This document shows positions 1 to 10,028 of a DNA stretch of 64,000 bases, piece after piece. Positions within the stretch are counted from its first letter, which is position 1. Each line of letters begins with the position of its first letter. Source of the stretch: Gnetum montanum (Eukaryota > Streptophyta > Gnetopsida > Gnetales > Gnetaceae). The stretch covers positions 1 to 64,000 of the forward strand of contig MNCI01007569.1 of the NCBI GenBank assembly GCA_015680685.1, given 5' to 3'. The position numbers and the translations under genes are program-made. Under the pieces are notes generated by a model. The model was given only the letters and a program-made list of their open reading frames with translations. It was not told the origin of the DNA and ran no database searches.

Positions 1-1224
1 ACTTATCTTTTGCAAGGTGAGCTGCCATCTACATTAACACGCACATAGAAAGATGCAATCCGTAAGCGGGCTAGGCAATACGTCATCATCGGAGACAGCA
101 CTCTCTGTAGACGCTCCTTTGATGGCGTGTTGCTTACCTGCGTTGACAAAGCCCAAGCGCAACACATAGTCGGCGACGTTCACGAGGGACTGTGTGGTGG
201 CCACGTAGCACCAAGGGCTATGGTTCTAAAAATCTGACGCTTAGGGTACTACTGGCCACACATGGAACGAGACTGCCTAGCAAAGGTGAAAACCTGTGAC
301 ACGTGCCAACGTCAAGCAAACCTAATCCACGTGTCACCCACAGAGTTGCATACGACACAGATAACATGGCCATTTCAGCGATGGGGACTGGACATCATAG
401 GACCCATCACGCCAAAATCTTCTGCAGGGCATAGCTTCATTATTACCGCTACCGAGTACTTTACGAAGTGGGTGGAAGTTGTTCCCCTGCGGAAAATCAC
501 ATCCCAATAGGTTTGCCATTTTATCTTGGACAACATCGTAACCCGATTTGGCCTCCCGATGACTATTGTGACCGACAATGGGCCACAGTTTAGTAGCGTG
601 GATACCAAATCCTTCTGTGACAACCTAGGCATCAGACAGTCTTTTTCTTCTCCCTATTACCCGCAGGTGAATGGTCAAGCTGAAGCATCCAACAGAATAG
701 TCATCAATTTGCTCAAGAAAATGCTCGACGGCAACAAAAGGCGGTGGCACGAACAGATCCTCTATGTGCTATGGGCATATCCTACTACGTGTAGAACAGC
801 TACAGGTAGTACGCCCTATGGCCTAGTTTACGGATCTGAAGCAGTGCTACCTCTTGAATTGCAAATCCCTTCTTTGAGAATGGTCCTCTCCACCATTATA
901 AATGAGGCTCAACACACCGAGGCTCGGGTAATGGATTTGGATTCAGTGGAAGAGAAGCGGATACAGGCTCTTGATGCGATTGGGAAATATCAGGACAAAC
1001 AATGCCAGAAACATCGTCACAACCTTCAACAGCGCCCGATCAAGTAAGGAGATCTGGTTCTCAAGGTTGTGCGTGAACCAGTGGACAAGTTCTCTACAAA
1101 CTGGGAAGGCCCTTTCTTGGTGATCGACGCATATGGCAACGGAGCGTTTAGATTAGCAGACGTCAACGGCAACGAATTAGCAAACCCTGTAAATCATGTA
1201 TACTTGAAACGGTATTTCATCTAG
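1..1224 (+). pseudogene. Ty3/gypsy (Tat-type) pol, integrase end, decayed
   Basis: This is the C-terminal part of a retrotransposon polyprotein, which inserts element cDNA into the genome. Reading frame 1 runs from the first base to a TAG at 1222-1224. The end of the RNase H/integrase linker comes first (YLLQGELPS). An HHCC zinc finger follows (HEGLCGGH near 180-203, then CDTCQ). The catalytic core has WGLDIIGPI, an Asp in VTDNGPQF and PQVNGQAEASNR, and the C-terminal domain includes GDLVLKVV and WEGPF. Four in-frame stops interrupt it (46-48, 235-237, 508-510, 1045-1047), all explainable by C-to-T change in Arg or Gln codons. I see no frameshift. The WPFQRWGLDIIGPI style fits the Tat/Ogre branch rather than the Athila-like elements further along. 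The 5' part of the element lies outside the window. Confidence 0.88.
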
Positions 1225-1261
1225 CAGCATCTACGGTGTCGACAGCAGGTATGGCATTACT

Positions 1262-1486
1262 CGTCCACTATGACGTAAAGCTGGCGTCCCTCGTCCGCTA
1301 CGACGTAAAACTAGCACTGATCGTCCGCTATGACGTAAAACTGGCATGTCTTGCACGTGTCCGTCACGATGTTAAACTGGCAAGTGGTAACCGTCCGCTA
1401 CGACGTAAAACTGGCACTGTTGTACAGGTCCGCCAAGACGAAAAACTGGCATCTTCGGCACGCGTCCGCCACGACGCGAAACTGGC
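1262..1486 (+). repeat. Seven-copy tandem repeat in the Tat 3' UTR
   Basis: Seven copies of a 24-bp core (consensus cgtccgctacgacgtaaaac followed by tggc) start at 1262, 1292, 1322, 1358, 1392, 1427 and 1463. The spacing is 30 bp for the first three and 34-36 bp for the rest, because the linkers vary. Copies 1 and 3 contain TGACGTAA, a bZIP-type core, and the others carry CGACGTAA or decayed forms. Tandem repeats between pol and the 3' LTR are a known property of Tat/Ogre elements, so the location supports the assignment. Confidence 0.85.
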
Positions 1487-2469
1487 ACAGGTACGTAGCC
1501 GTCTNCGCAGTGGTGGTACCTCTGGGAGTTTAGCCTCGCCAGTCGGAGCCCCGACTAAATCCTCGTCGACAACGGCCCCGGGTATCTCCGCCAATCATCG
1601 CTATCGGACGCCGACCTCACAAATTCATCTGGCCGATTCCTGGTGCAGCCAGTTAGCTGCACCGTGTCTGATGCCTTTTGGCGACGATATGCAGCGCCGA
1701 ATCATCAGGATTGGCGGCTCCACTCGCGTGCTCCGGCCCCTTCCTTACAGCTCATTAGCTCTATCTAACAGCAGACAGCATTGGTTTCAAGCGCCTCGCC
1801 TCTTGTTCATGTGCAATGGTGTCCTCTGTTTCCTTTTGTGGTTGCAGATTACTTGCCTTAAAGAATGTCGTCCAAAAGTGCGTCCATCTGAGTGGTAAAG
1901 TACAACAGTGTATTGAAATGGCTGCTCAGGTTTGCCCGGCCACTTAGCGCTGCACGCCCATACCTCGCATCATTTTACCCTTAACTCTTGTTTTCCTTCA
2001 TTCCCACCACGTAGTTCCCATACGCAAAACTTACATACGCAAGTGTTCATTTTTTCCGCATTCACGCCACCAGAGACATCGCAGAAAGTGATGCGCAACG
2101 CTCCTTTTGCACGCATTCCTGCTATAATCGGTAACATAGAAACCTCAGGCTGACGCGCTACGCTCGTCTGAAAGCATTCCTGTTGACCGCGTATTTCATA
2201 CCCCTACCAGCCATAACGCATTTTGCATCATCTCCGGACCTGTTTCCGGCTATACCCATCTATCGCCCATACACTTGAGTAGCCATGGATGAACGTTGTT
2301 CTTGCTTTGCCAATTCGGTGTTTCGCATTCTTTGTCGACGTCTTTCGGGTAAGCCCTCCAACCGTCAACAAAGAGAGGCCATTGAAACACCGTGAAAAAT
2401 TACGGGTCAACCTCAGGCAAAGATTCGTAATTTAAGCGAGAGCACGCTCCAGCTTGGTTCCAGGACAAG

Positions 2470-2910
2470 TTTACGCTCTATTACGCGCGGCAGCGTAATG
2501 AGTGTAATAAGCTCCAAAATAGTCAAAGGTAGAGTCTAGAGAAGCGCAACAGTTTGACGCTTTTCCTCGCGGCGCACGAATAACTTGTTTGTACGCTCGA
2601 TACGCGGCGGTGCGTACCATTGCGTATCTTATCATTCAAGTTGCACATTGTTTTACGCTTCATTACGCACAGATGTGTAGTGAGCACAAGGCATATATTG
2701 TTTACGCTTCATTACGCACAGATGCGTAGTGAGCACAAGGCATATATTGTTTACGCTTCATTACGCACAGCTGCGTAGTGAGCGTAAAGTTGTACATTGT
2801 TTACGCTTTGACACGCGCAACTGCGTAGTGAGCGTAAAGCAACTCTGAGCTTATTGTTTTTTACACCAGATTACGCTCATACACGCAACGCAACGCGAAT
2901 GAGTGTAATA
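2470..2910. repeat. Array of imperfect ACGC-rich palindromes
   Basis: About seven units lie at 2470-2510, 2590-2627, 2652-2690, 2700-2740, 2750-2788, 2800-2839 and 2871-2910. Each has a left arm like tttacgcttcattacgca and a right arm like tgcgtagtgagcgtaaa, which are nearly reverse complements around a loop of a few bases. The three middle units repeat tandemly with about 50-bp spacing and share the linker gcatatattg. The array lies upstream of a TATA box and may belong to the U3 of the Tat-type LTR. Confidence 0.75.
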
Positions 2911-3085
2911 CAGCTTGAAAGCAATTAAGGCACGCTCAGCATGTGCCTGCTCTTCACACGCACAACACGCAAACAAGCATGTTGTGCGTAGTCACAGTCT
3001 GACTTAAAAAGATCATGCCAACAAGACCCGCAATAACCGGGACCCACATCATCAGGGTTGCGCCTTTTCCACGAAGCGTCGCAAC

Positions 3086-3095
3086 CTATAAATAC
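3086..3095 (+). promoter_or_regulatory. TATA box of the probable LTR promoter
   Basis: The sequence ctataaatac lies about 180 bp downstream of the palindrome array and in a GC-rich context. A plant core promoter of this form would start transcription around 3115-3125. No gene start follows closely, so the likely role is transcription of the Tat-type element from its LTR. Confidence 0.45.
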
Positions 3096-3804
3096 CTCGG
3101 TTAACAAAGATACAGAGGTTGGAAAATCAGAGAAGCAAAAACATATTTCTGAGCGCCAGAGCACTTAGCACTTTGGAGCAGAGATACAGAGAACAACGCT
3201 TTGGCAAATCATAGACCTCATCACCTTACAGCCGAAGCAGAGTACAGTTCGATTTGAGCACCGGTGACAGGAGTAATCTTTCTGCTGAAAGACATCTATC
3301 AATCAGAAACAGTTGATCGGTAGACGTCAAAGCTTGGCCTGCCTTGCATCTCAGCTTAGCCCACGAGGTAGATCGGACTTCTGTTTAGACCGTTTTGCTT
3401 GTTGTTTTGTGCTTGTTTCACATCCTGTAATCGGGGATTCCCCAGTGTAATTTCTCATGCGAAATATACATTTGTAAGTCAAAGCGCAGATCTTGAAGCT
3501 TCGAGTTTCTCTTATGTCAGCCTCCTTTCATCGTGTTTAGCATTATCACCGTTGCAATTGTTTTCCCCTTGCTTTACGGTCCCTCGAATCAGATCACTTT
3601 CTTTTACGCATTTTGCATCGTTTTACTGACCCGTAAGTCCCTGTCTGATCGACAAGACCGTTCAGGGCGCCGCGGATTCGTTTTTCCAGCGTAGCCCTCG
3701 CGCGGATCCGTGGCAAAAATTGTGTACGTCGGAATATCGGTCGGTATTTCCAGCTGCCGATGTTTTCTGTCGTTACAAGTACCATGAATGGTTGACGATA
3801 GCGC

Positions 3805-4239
3805 TTATACTGCATTTCCATACGAAGCAATCATGGCACGATAGGAATCCATGTACTGCTGTGGCATTTTGTCGAAGAGACGGCGCACCTTCCCCATCTG
3901 CTCGATCTGGCAACCACCACGAATCATGGGGTTCCAAGAGAAACCATTTTTTGTGGACATTTGATCAAACACTTGGCGTGCCCCCTCAGCTCTTCTGTTC
4001 TGTCTGAAACTCGCAACCATACGCAGCCCAAAAGAAAAGTTATTGCGTTCTGGCATTTGCAAGAAAAGTTCCTGTGCTTCATCCATCCGCCTACAATGGG
4101 CAGCATATGCTGCGATCATGAAATTCTAAAACCGGATTTTGGGATGAATTTTGTCGAACAGAGGGCGACCTTGCTCGATTCTGCGGTTTTGAAACAGCGC
4201 TGAAAACATCATGTTCCGGGAAATGTCACATCTTGCCAT
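3805..4239 (-). pseudogene. Pentatricopeptide-repeat (PPR) protein relic
   Basis: PPR proteins bind organellar RNA. In one minus-strand frame, from an ATG at 4239 to a stop at 3805, there are about four PPR units of the PLS type. Recognisable pieces are RIEQGRPLFDKIH, MDEAQELFLQMPERN, ARQVFDQMSTKNGFSW and RRLFDKMPQ. A TAG near 4126-4128 interrupts the frame, and no start region, targeting peptide or C-terminal E/DYW domain is seen, so this is a fragment of about 145 codons. A related fragment lies near 28735-28850, and flanking DNA is shared too, so the piece was copied with its surroundings. Confidence 0.7.
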
Positions 4240-5215
4240 CGTCCCAAAATTTTTAAATCCTTAAAATGAGTCGGTCGAATTTTTTCTGCTGCTGCGGATG
4301 AGGATAGTTGTAAACGCCTACCTTGCTGTTATCCCAAAATTCCTTGAATCCTAAAATCAGGGCTTGAATTAACGATGGATAATTAATCGAGAAGGGTGGG
4401 CATTGAAGTTAGTATCCTTGACCCTTATATTTATATTATTGCTTATTACGTTAAATTATAAGTATAAATTTTTGTCACCTTAGTAGTAAGGTCCCTAAAT
4501 TACACTTTCCATCTTAGGTCCCAGTGAATGTAAGTCAAATCGTTGTCATTGAATTTCACTTTTTATGCATTCTTTAAGCATAGCACAAAAATTAAATCAA
4601 TATTAAAGTACTTTATACATAATTTACCAAAACATATAGTATAATTCCAAACATTTTTAATGAACATTTACTTAATATATACATATATTAATTATTTTTG
4701 GTTAAAACTACCGCATTTCTATGCACCTTGGCTTTTGTTTTTTAAGGATGCTTTTAAAATTTCCCAAGTGTGTTTTCACATTGAAAAGAAGTGAAGATGC
4801 ATAATTTATGAGTCAAATTCTAAACCTAATTAGTCAGCCTTTGCCTTTTATGCTTTCAAATGATTTTGCATCTCTACTATATCCCATCATCATGCATAGT
4901 AGCAACTACAACATGTTCTTTCTTGAACCCACCACTAAATGGTGTTAGATAAGCTCAATACCAAATAGTGACATGACTAGGTTTCATAAAAATTTTTTAA
5001 AATCATTTTTAAATACATATAAGACGAAATGGAGTTGGAGCAATTTAAACAAGTTGTAATCTTTTATGACAAAGCATTTGCCATGTCAACTACTTATTAT
5101 TGTTTTTTGAATTTTTATTTATATGGACATTAAAGATTGACTTGGAGTAATGGTAAGGTAGTTGTTTATGAAGTTGTCTAGGTTTAAGCCATATCGTAGC
5201 CATTCTAAAAACCAA
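4138..5215. repeat. Segmental duplication, copy A
   Basis: 4138-4398 matches 28735-29145, and 4376-5215 matches 35896-36330 (for example gttagataagctcaatacca at both). The match covers the PPR relic's upstream end and AT-rich DNA beyond. Copy A has about 390 bp (roughly 4420-4815) that copy B lacks. Apart from the PPR piece I see no coding sequence here. Confidence 0.75.
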
Positions 5216-5546
5216 CAAAATTTTCTACATTGTTAGAAGAAGCACAAATTTTGGCATTTGTAAAAAAAAAAACAATCCAAAGTGATTTAGAATTTTGTAT
5301 AAAACTATGTATGCTCTTCATTTTAGCCTTTATTATTATTATTATTTTACATGCATAAGGTATTGATACTTGGAAGCTTTTAATGAAGTACCTTTAAGTG
5401 TATAACAATGCCATGCATTTTGGCTCTTTCATCAACTTATGAACTATATTTCTTAAGTTTTTCTAACGTATCACATTAAAAAGGTACAATGTTTTTCAAT
5501 ACATAAAAATCTTTTAAGATCAAAGACTTTTCTTCCATGTCCATGG
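5216..5546. other. AT-rich intergenic DNA
   Basis: No open frame, repeat family or motif is recognised. There is a short ATT microsatellite near 5330-5347. Confidence 0.5.
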
Positions 5547-5774
5547 CTAAAAAGTGATCAGCGTAGCATCAGCCTCACCCTCGTTTCTAGACGCAGACAT
5601 TAAGGGGCAGCGTGATCTACGGAAGAGACTTCTATTATTGAAATTTGAAAATGTAAGTCCCTGCAAAGACTTTGAATAATCGTTAAGCGCAGATGGAAAT
5701 GGGCTGCTGCTGAAAAATTTCAGGATGTCCCATTTTTTGGTGTTTGTTTTCAAAATTGAAGACAGCTTTAACAT
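5547..5774 (-). CDS. Orphan ORF with transit-peptide-like composition
   Basis: This is a 75-codon minus-strand ORF starting at an ATG at 5774. The residues are rich in Ser, Arg and Asn and poor in acids until the end (for example FSSSPFPSALNDYSKSLQG and NNRSLFRRSRCPLMSASR), as in plastid transit peptides. Base composition is more balanced than in the AT-rich DNA around it. It could be the first exon, or a captured exon, of a nuclear gene for a plastid protein, cut off upstream by the copia insertion at 5931. No family is recognised and no continuation was found downstream, so it may be a relic or a chance frame. Confidence 0.25.
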   Translation of the reverse strand: MLKLSSILKTNTKKWDILKFFSSSPFPSALNDYSKSLQGLTFSNFNNRSLFRRSRCPLMSASRNEGEADATLITF

Positions 5775-5930
5775 TGTTTAATTATAAAATTGTTTGAGAT
5801 TCACATCACGTTGAGAAAAATTTCATCCCCGCATCTCCCAACCTTTCAAACTATCAAATTGATTTAACCTTGAAAACTTTTGTATGAACTTTAATGATGG
5901 TATTTTGTTTTTTGTTTTTGCACCGGTCTC

Positions 5931-6269
5931 TGTTATTATCAGAAATGGAAATAACAAGCTTCTCTTTTGATCACAAGGAGAGAACAAGAAGAAGCCTCTC
6001 TCTCTCATGCAATAGAAGAATGTATGTATTATCAGAAATGGAAATAACAAGCTTCTCTCTTGATCACAAGGAGAGAACAAGAAGAAGTCTCTCTCTCATG
6101 CAATAGAAGAATGTATGTGATGGGTACAAAATTGAGGTGAGGGAGATCCCTTAAATAACTAAATAATCATCCCCTATTTTAATAACCATAGCCTAAATTT
6201 AGCATGAGTAGGATAACTGTAGCCTAAATTTAGCAGGATAACCGTAGCTGAATATAACCATGGCCAACA
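5931..6269 (-). repeat. 3' LTR of the copia element
   Basis: It shares with 9789-10028 the segments atggaaataacaagcttctc, the catgcaatagaagaatgta stretch and the ggataaccatggccaaca end. It differs in two ways. About 80 bp next to the outer end (present at 9795-9875) is missing, and a 93-bp segment is duplicated in tandem (copies starting at 5936 and 6029). The element's purine tract follows inward at 6270-6282 (sense AAGTGGAAGAT). Confidence 0.85.
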
Positions 6270-6346
6270 ATCTTCCACTTGGAGATTTTGATTGAGGATC
6301 AATCATATCTCCACACCATCCTTTCTACCTTGCCATTCTATGTTGC

Positions 6347-9300
6347 TTATGTTAACTTGTCCATGTTAATTGGCTTGGTTAGAACATCTGCAAGATTATC
6401 CTTGGTGTGTATCTTCTGCATATCCACCCTTCCATCTTCTACGTTACAAACAAAGTGAAATTGTACGCCTATGTGTTTTGTTCTTGAATGAAAGGCTGGA
6501 TTCTTTGCAATATGTAAGGTGCTTTGACTATCACAAAACAAAGGAATCTTCTCTTGTTTGTGTTCAAGCTCCTCTGACAACCTTTGAATCCAAATTGCTT
6601 CCTTGCAAGCTTGTGTAGCTACCATGTATTCTGCTTCTGTTGTAGATAATGCTACTACTGTTTGCAATCTTGATACCCAACTTATAGCTCCTCCTGCAAG
6701 TGTAAACACATAGCCTGTAGTAGATTTTCTTTTATCTGGATCACTTGCAAAATCTGAATCCACATAACCTTTAATAGTAAATTTAGATCCTCCATAACAT
6801 AATACAACATCTGAGGTACCCTTAATGTATCTCAAGATTCTCTTAACAGTACTCCAATGCGCTCGTCCAAGATTTGCCATGTACTGACTGACTGCTCCCA
6901 CTGCTTGTGCAATGTCTAGTCTTGTACAAATCATAGCAAACATTAGGCTTTCCACTGCTGATGCATATGGTATTCAAGATATCTCATTCCTCTCTACTTC
7001 ATTACTAGGACACATTTCGGAGGATAATTTGAAATTAACCGGAAGTGGGGTAGAAATTGGCTTACAATCTTGCATGTTGAAGTGTCGCAAGATCTTACCC
7101 AAGTAATTTTTTTGAGAAAGCCAAATTTTCTTGTTATTTCTGTCTCAGTGAATTTGCATCCCTAGAATCTTGTTTGCTGGTCCCAAGTCTTTCATATCAA
7201 ATTCCCTAGCCAACTATGCCTTCAATTCTTGGGTTTACTCTTTGTTGGGACCTACAACCAACATGTCATCCACATACAATAGCAAAATGATGAAATCTTC
7301 ATCAAACCTCTTGAAATATGTACAAGGGTTTGCACTGAGTCTATTGTACCCAAGGCTCATGATATACGAGTCAAATCTTTTGTACCAACACCTTGGCACC
7401 TGTTTGAGACCGTACAGAGATTTGTTCAACCTGCAAACCAAGTTCTCTTTGCCTTCTTTTGCAAAACCTTTTGGTTGGAGCATATAAATCTCTTCTTCAA
7501 GATCTCCATGTAGAAAAGCAGTTTTCACATCTAATTGTTCTAGATGTAGGTCAAATGTAGCACACATTGCTAGGACTACTCTGACTGTTGTAAGTCTAAC
7601 CACAGGAGAAAATATCTCGTTGAAGTCAATTCCTTCTTTTTGAGCATATCCCTTTACCACCAATCTTGCACGATATCGTTCCACTTGGTCATTACTATCA
7701 CGTTTGATCTTGTAGACCCATTTGTTTCCAATAGCCTTTCTTCCTTATGGTAGTGTAACAAGATTCCATGTCTTATTTTTGTGTAAAGCTTCAATCTCCT
7801 CTTACATTGCTACCATCCATAAAGACACATCTGGACTTTTGAGAGCCTTATGTAAAGTTGAGGGGTCTCCATCCTCTGTTAAAAGGCAGTATGCAACATT
7901 ACTTTCAGTAACATAATATGAGTGCCAAGTTGGTGATCTTTTTACCCGAGATGACCGACGAACTTCATAAGCTTCAAACTTGACTGGTTCTTTCTCTTCA
8001 TACATTGATGTTGCTTCAAAAGTAACTGGATCTTTAGCTTTTGTCTTATCTTCTACCTGAATTTTAGTAGTCTCTGAATTCTCCTTTGAAGTGCTAGCAT
8101 CTCCCTTTTCTTGCATTTTATCTTCTACAAATATCACATCTCTGCTGATGACAACCTTGCCGATACCCCTTATCTCCATTAGCATACCCTAAGAAGATAC
8201 ATTTCCTGGACTTTGGGTCCAACTTTGATCTTTCTTGGTCATTGTACATCACATACACAAAACTTCCAAATGTATGGAGATGAGAATAAATAGCTGGCTT
8301 ACCAGTTCACATTTCTATTGGTGTTTTTAGATCAATTGCAGTTGATGGAGGCCGACTGATTAAATAGTAGGCCGTATTAACTGCTTCTGCCCAAAATGAC
8401 TTGGTTAGATTTGCAGTCTTCAACATTGATCTTGTTTTTTCCAACAAGGTTCTATTCATCCGTTCTGCCACTCCATTTTGTTGAGGAGTGTGTGCCACTG
8501 TGAATTGCCTCTTGATACCTTTTTGTTGACAAAATGCATTAAATTCATCAGTTTTATATTCTCCTCCATTATCTGTCCTTAGACACTTGATCCTTTGTTC
8601 GGACTCAAGTTCTACTTGCGCTCTAAAAACTTTAAAGACTGAAAGACATCTGCCGTCCTTTTGATTGGATACACCCAACATCTCCTGGAGAAATCATCAA
8701 TGAAAGATACAAAGTATCTTGCTCCTCCTAGGAAAGTCACTGGTGCTTGCCAAACATCAGAGTGCAGCAAGTCCAAGATGCCTCTACTCTTAGCTGTTGA
8801 TGTGCTAAACTTTAATTTATGTTGTTTACTAGTAACACAATGCTCACAAAATGGTAAACATATCGAATTGAGCCCAGGAAGTAGTCTCTGTTTAGAGAGA
8901 ATCTTCAAACCTTGTTTTGACAAATGACCAAGCTTTCGATGCCACAACATCGTTGATTCTTCTTCCTAACTAGTTGATGCAACAGAAGACTCTCCCACTT
9001 GATGTGTGTTCCCCATAAGCATGTACAAATTTGCAGCAACCTTTTCTGCATTCATTACCACAAGTGCACCTTTGGTAATCTTCAAAATCCCATTCTCTAT
9101 ATGAGTTTTGCACCCAACATCATCTAGTTGTCCTAAAGACAATAGATTTTTTTTCAGGCCCTCCACATGTCATACCTCTTGTATGGTGCGAATAGTGCCA
9201 TCATACATCTTTATCTTGACAGTACCAATACTAGCGATTTTCAAAGCATGATCATTTCTAGTGTACACAGATCCTTTTGAGATTGGTTTGTAGTGATAAA

Positions 9301-9723
9301 ACCATTCTCTCTGAGAGGTCATGTGCCATGTTGCTCCTGAATCCAAGATCCAAGCATCAATGTGCTTCTGTATGCCTTCAGCAATAGTTGCCTCATTGTA
9401 TAGAACATCACCGTCATATGGGGTACTTGCCACATTCCCTTGAGGATTCTTTTCATTACCCTTCTTGTTCCAACACTCCTTCTTTAGATGTCCTCTCTTG
9501 CCACAGTTGTAGCAAGTGATGTTTCTCCTTTTACTTCTTGACTTGGATCTACCATTTCCATCCATTTCATTCCACTTGCCATCATCCGTGACCTCTCAAC
9601 CTCTCAAGGCCTTTCTCCAATAGCTGCCAGGCAATTATCTTTACGCAAAATTGCCTGTATCTTCATTTTACACAATGTGAAGTTGCTTCCTGTGAACTTC
9701 TCTATTTCATATTTGCTAGCCAT
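6347..9723 (-). pseudogene. Copia gag-pol polyprotein, broken
   Basis: The order is typical of Ty1/copia: gag, protease, integrase, reverse transcriptase, RNase H. The start MASKYEIEKFTG at 9723 is the usual gag N-terminus. After about 40 residues the sequence jumps to the zinc knuckle CYNCGKRGHLKKEC near 9510, so most of gag is deleted. Protease has ILDSGATWHMT. Integrase has HRKLGH...CEHC, DDFSRRCWVYP, TDNGGEY and QQNGVAERMNR. RT has YVDDMLV near 7260, and RNase H has VDSDFASD and STTEAEYM, then ADVLTKP and a stop at 6347. Frame changes or stops near 9168, 8955, 8650, 8300, 7790 and 7235 break it into seven pieces. Confidence 0.9.
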
Positions 9724-9771
9724 TTTGTAAAATTTGTATGCACGATCTACAACACTTCCATGAACTATGAA

Positions 9772-9787
9772 CCTCGCTTTGATACCA
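9772..9787 (-). other. Primer-binding site of the copia element
   Basis: On the minus strand this reads TGGTATCAAAGCGAGG, one base after the 5' LTR end. It closely matches the initiator-methionine tRNA primer site (TGGTATCAGAGC) used by most plant copia elements. Confidence 0.85.
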
Positions 9788-9788
9788 C

Positions 9789-10028
9789 TGTTAGCAGATC
9801 TGGCAGCAAAATATGAAATGAGATGAAAATAAAGAACAATGAAACCACAGGCAAATGCAGAAGGATCTTATTATTAGAAATGGAAATAACAAGCTTCTCT
9901 CTTGATCACAAGGAGAGAACAAGAAGAAGCCTCTCTCTCATGCAATAGAAGAATGTAACCTAAATTTAGTAGGATAACCGTAGCTGAATTTTAGCAGCCT
10001 AAATTTAGCAGGATAACCATGGCCAACA
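9789..10028 (-). repeat. 5' LTR of the copia element
   Basis: This 240-bp LTR runs from TGTTAGC to GGCCAACA on the plus strand, with inverted ends. It lacks the 93-bp tandem duplication found in the 3' LTR. Confidence 0.85.

Larger units (their letters stand above)
1225..3800 (+). other. 3' UTR and probable 3' LTR of the Tat-type element
   Basis: Downstream of the integrase stop there is no further pol sequence. The block is GC- and CpG-richer than almost everything else in the window. It holds a tandem repeat (1262-1486), a palindrome array (2470-2910) and a TATA box (3086-3095), in the order expected for a Tat 3' UTR followed by LTR U3 and R. No second LTR copy is present, so the LTR start (perhaps near 1905) and end (perhaps 3500-3800) cannot be fixed. 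The 220-codon open frame at 1236-1898 lies over the repeats and is not treated as a gene. The base at 1505 is N. Confidence 0.5.
5931..10028 (-). mobile_element. Ty1/copia LTR retrotransposon, decayed
   Basis: The element lies on the minus strand. The 5' LTR is 9789-10028, the primer-binding site 9772-9787, the polyprotein 9723-6347, the polypurine tract next to 6270 and the 3' LTR 5931-6269. LTRs begin TGTTGGCC and end GCTAACA (5' copy) or TAACA (3' copy) in the element's sense. The 5-bp flanks (gtctc at 5926-5930 and aatac at 10029-10033) do not match, so an end has been altered or the site has decayed. The element is about 4.1 kb, shorter than a full copia element, mainly because most of gag is missing. 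Confidence 0.9.

Noticed and set aside
1236-1898. 220-codon open frame after the Tat integrase
   Set aside because: It lies over the tandem repeat and LTR-like DNA, contains an N, has no known domain, and its YDVKLA periodicity simply mirrors the DNA repeat.
2470-2910. CRISPR-like regular palindromic array
   Set aside because: The context is a plant retrotransposon, unit spacing is irregular, linkers are shared and not unique, and there are no cas genes.
5823-6106. Opposed 85- and 70-codon frames with internal repeats
   Set aside because: They come from the 93-bp tandem duplication in the copia LTR, and both strands are open only because of it.
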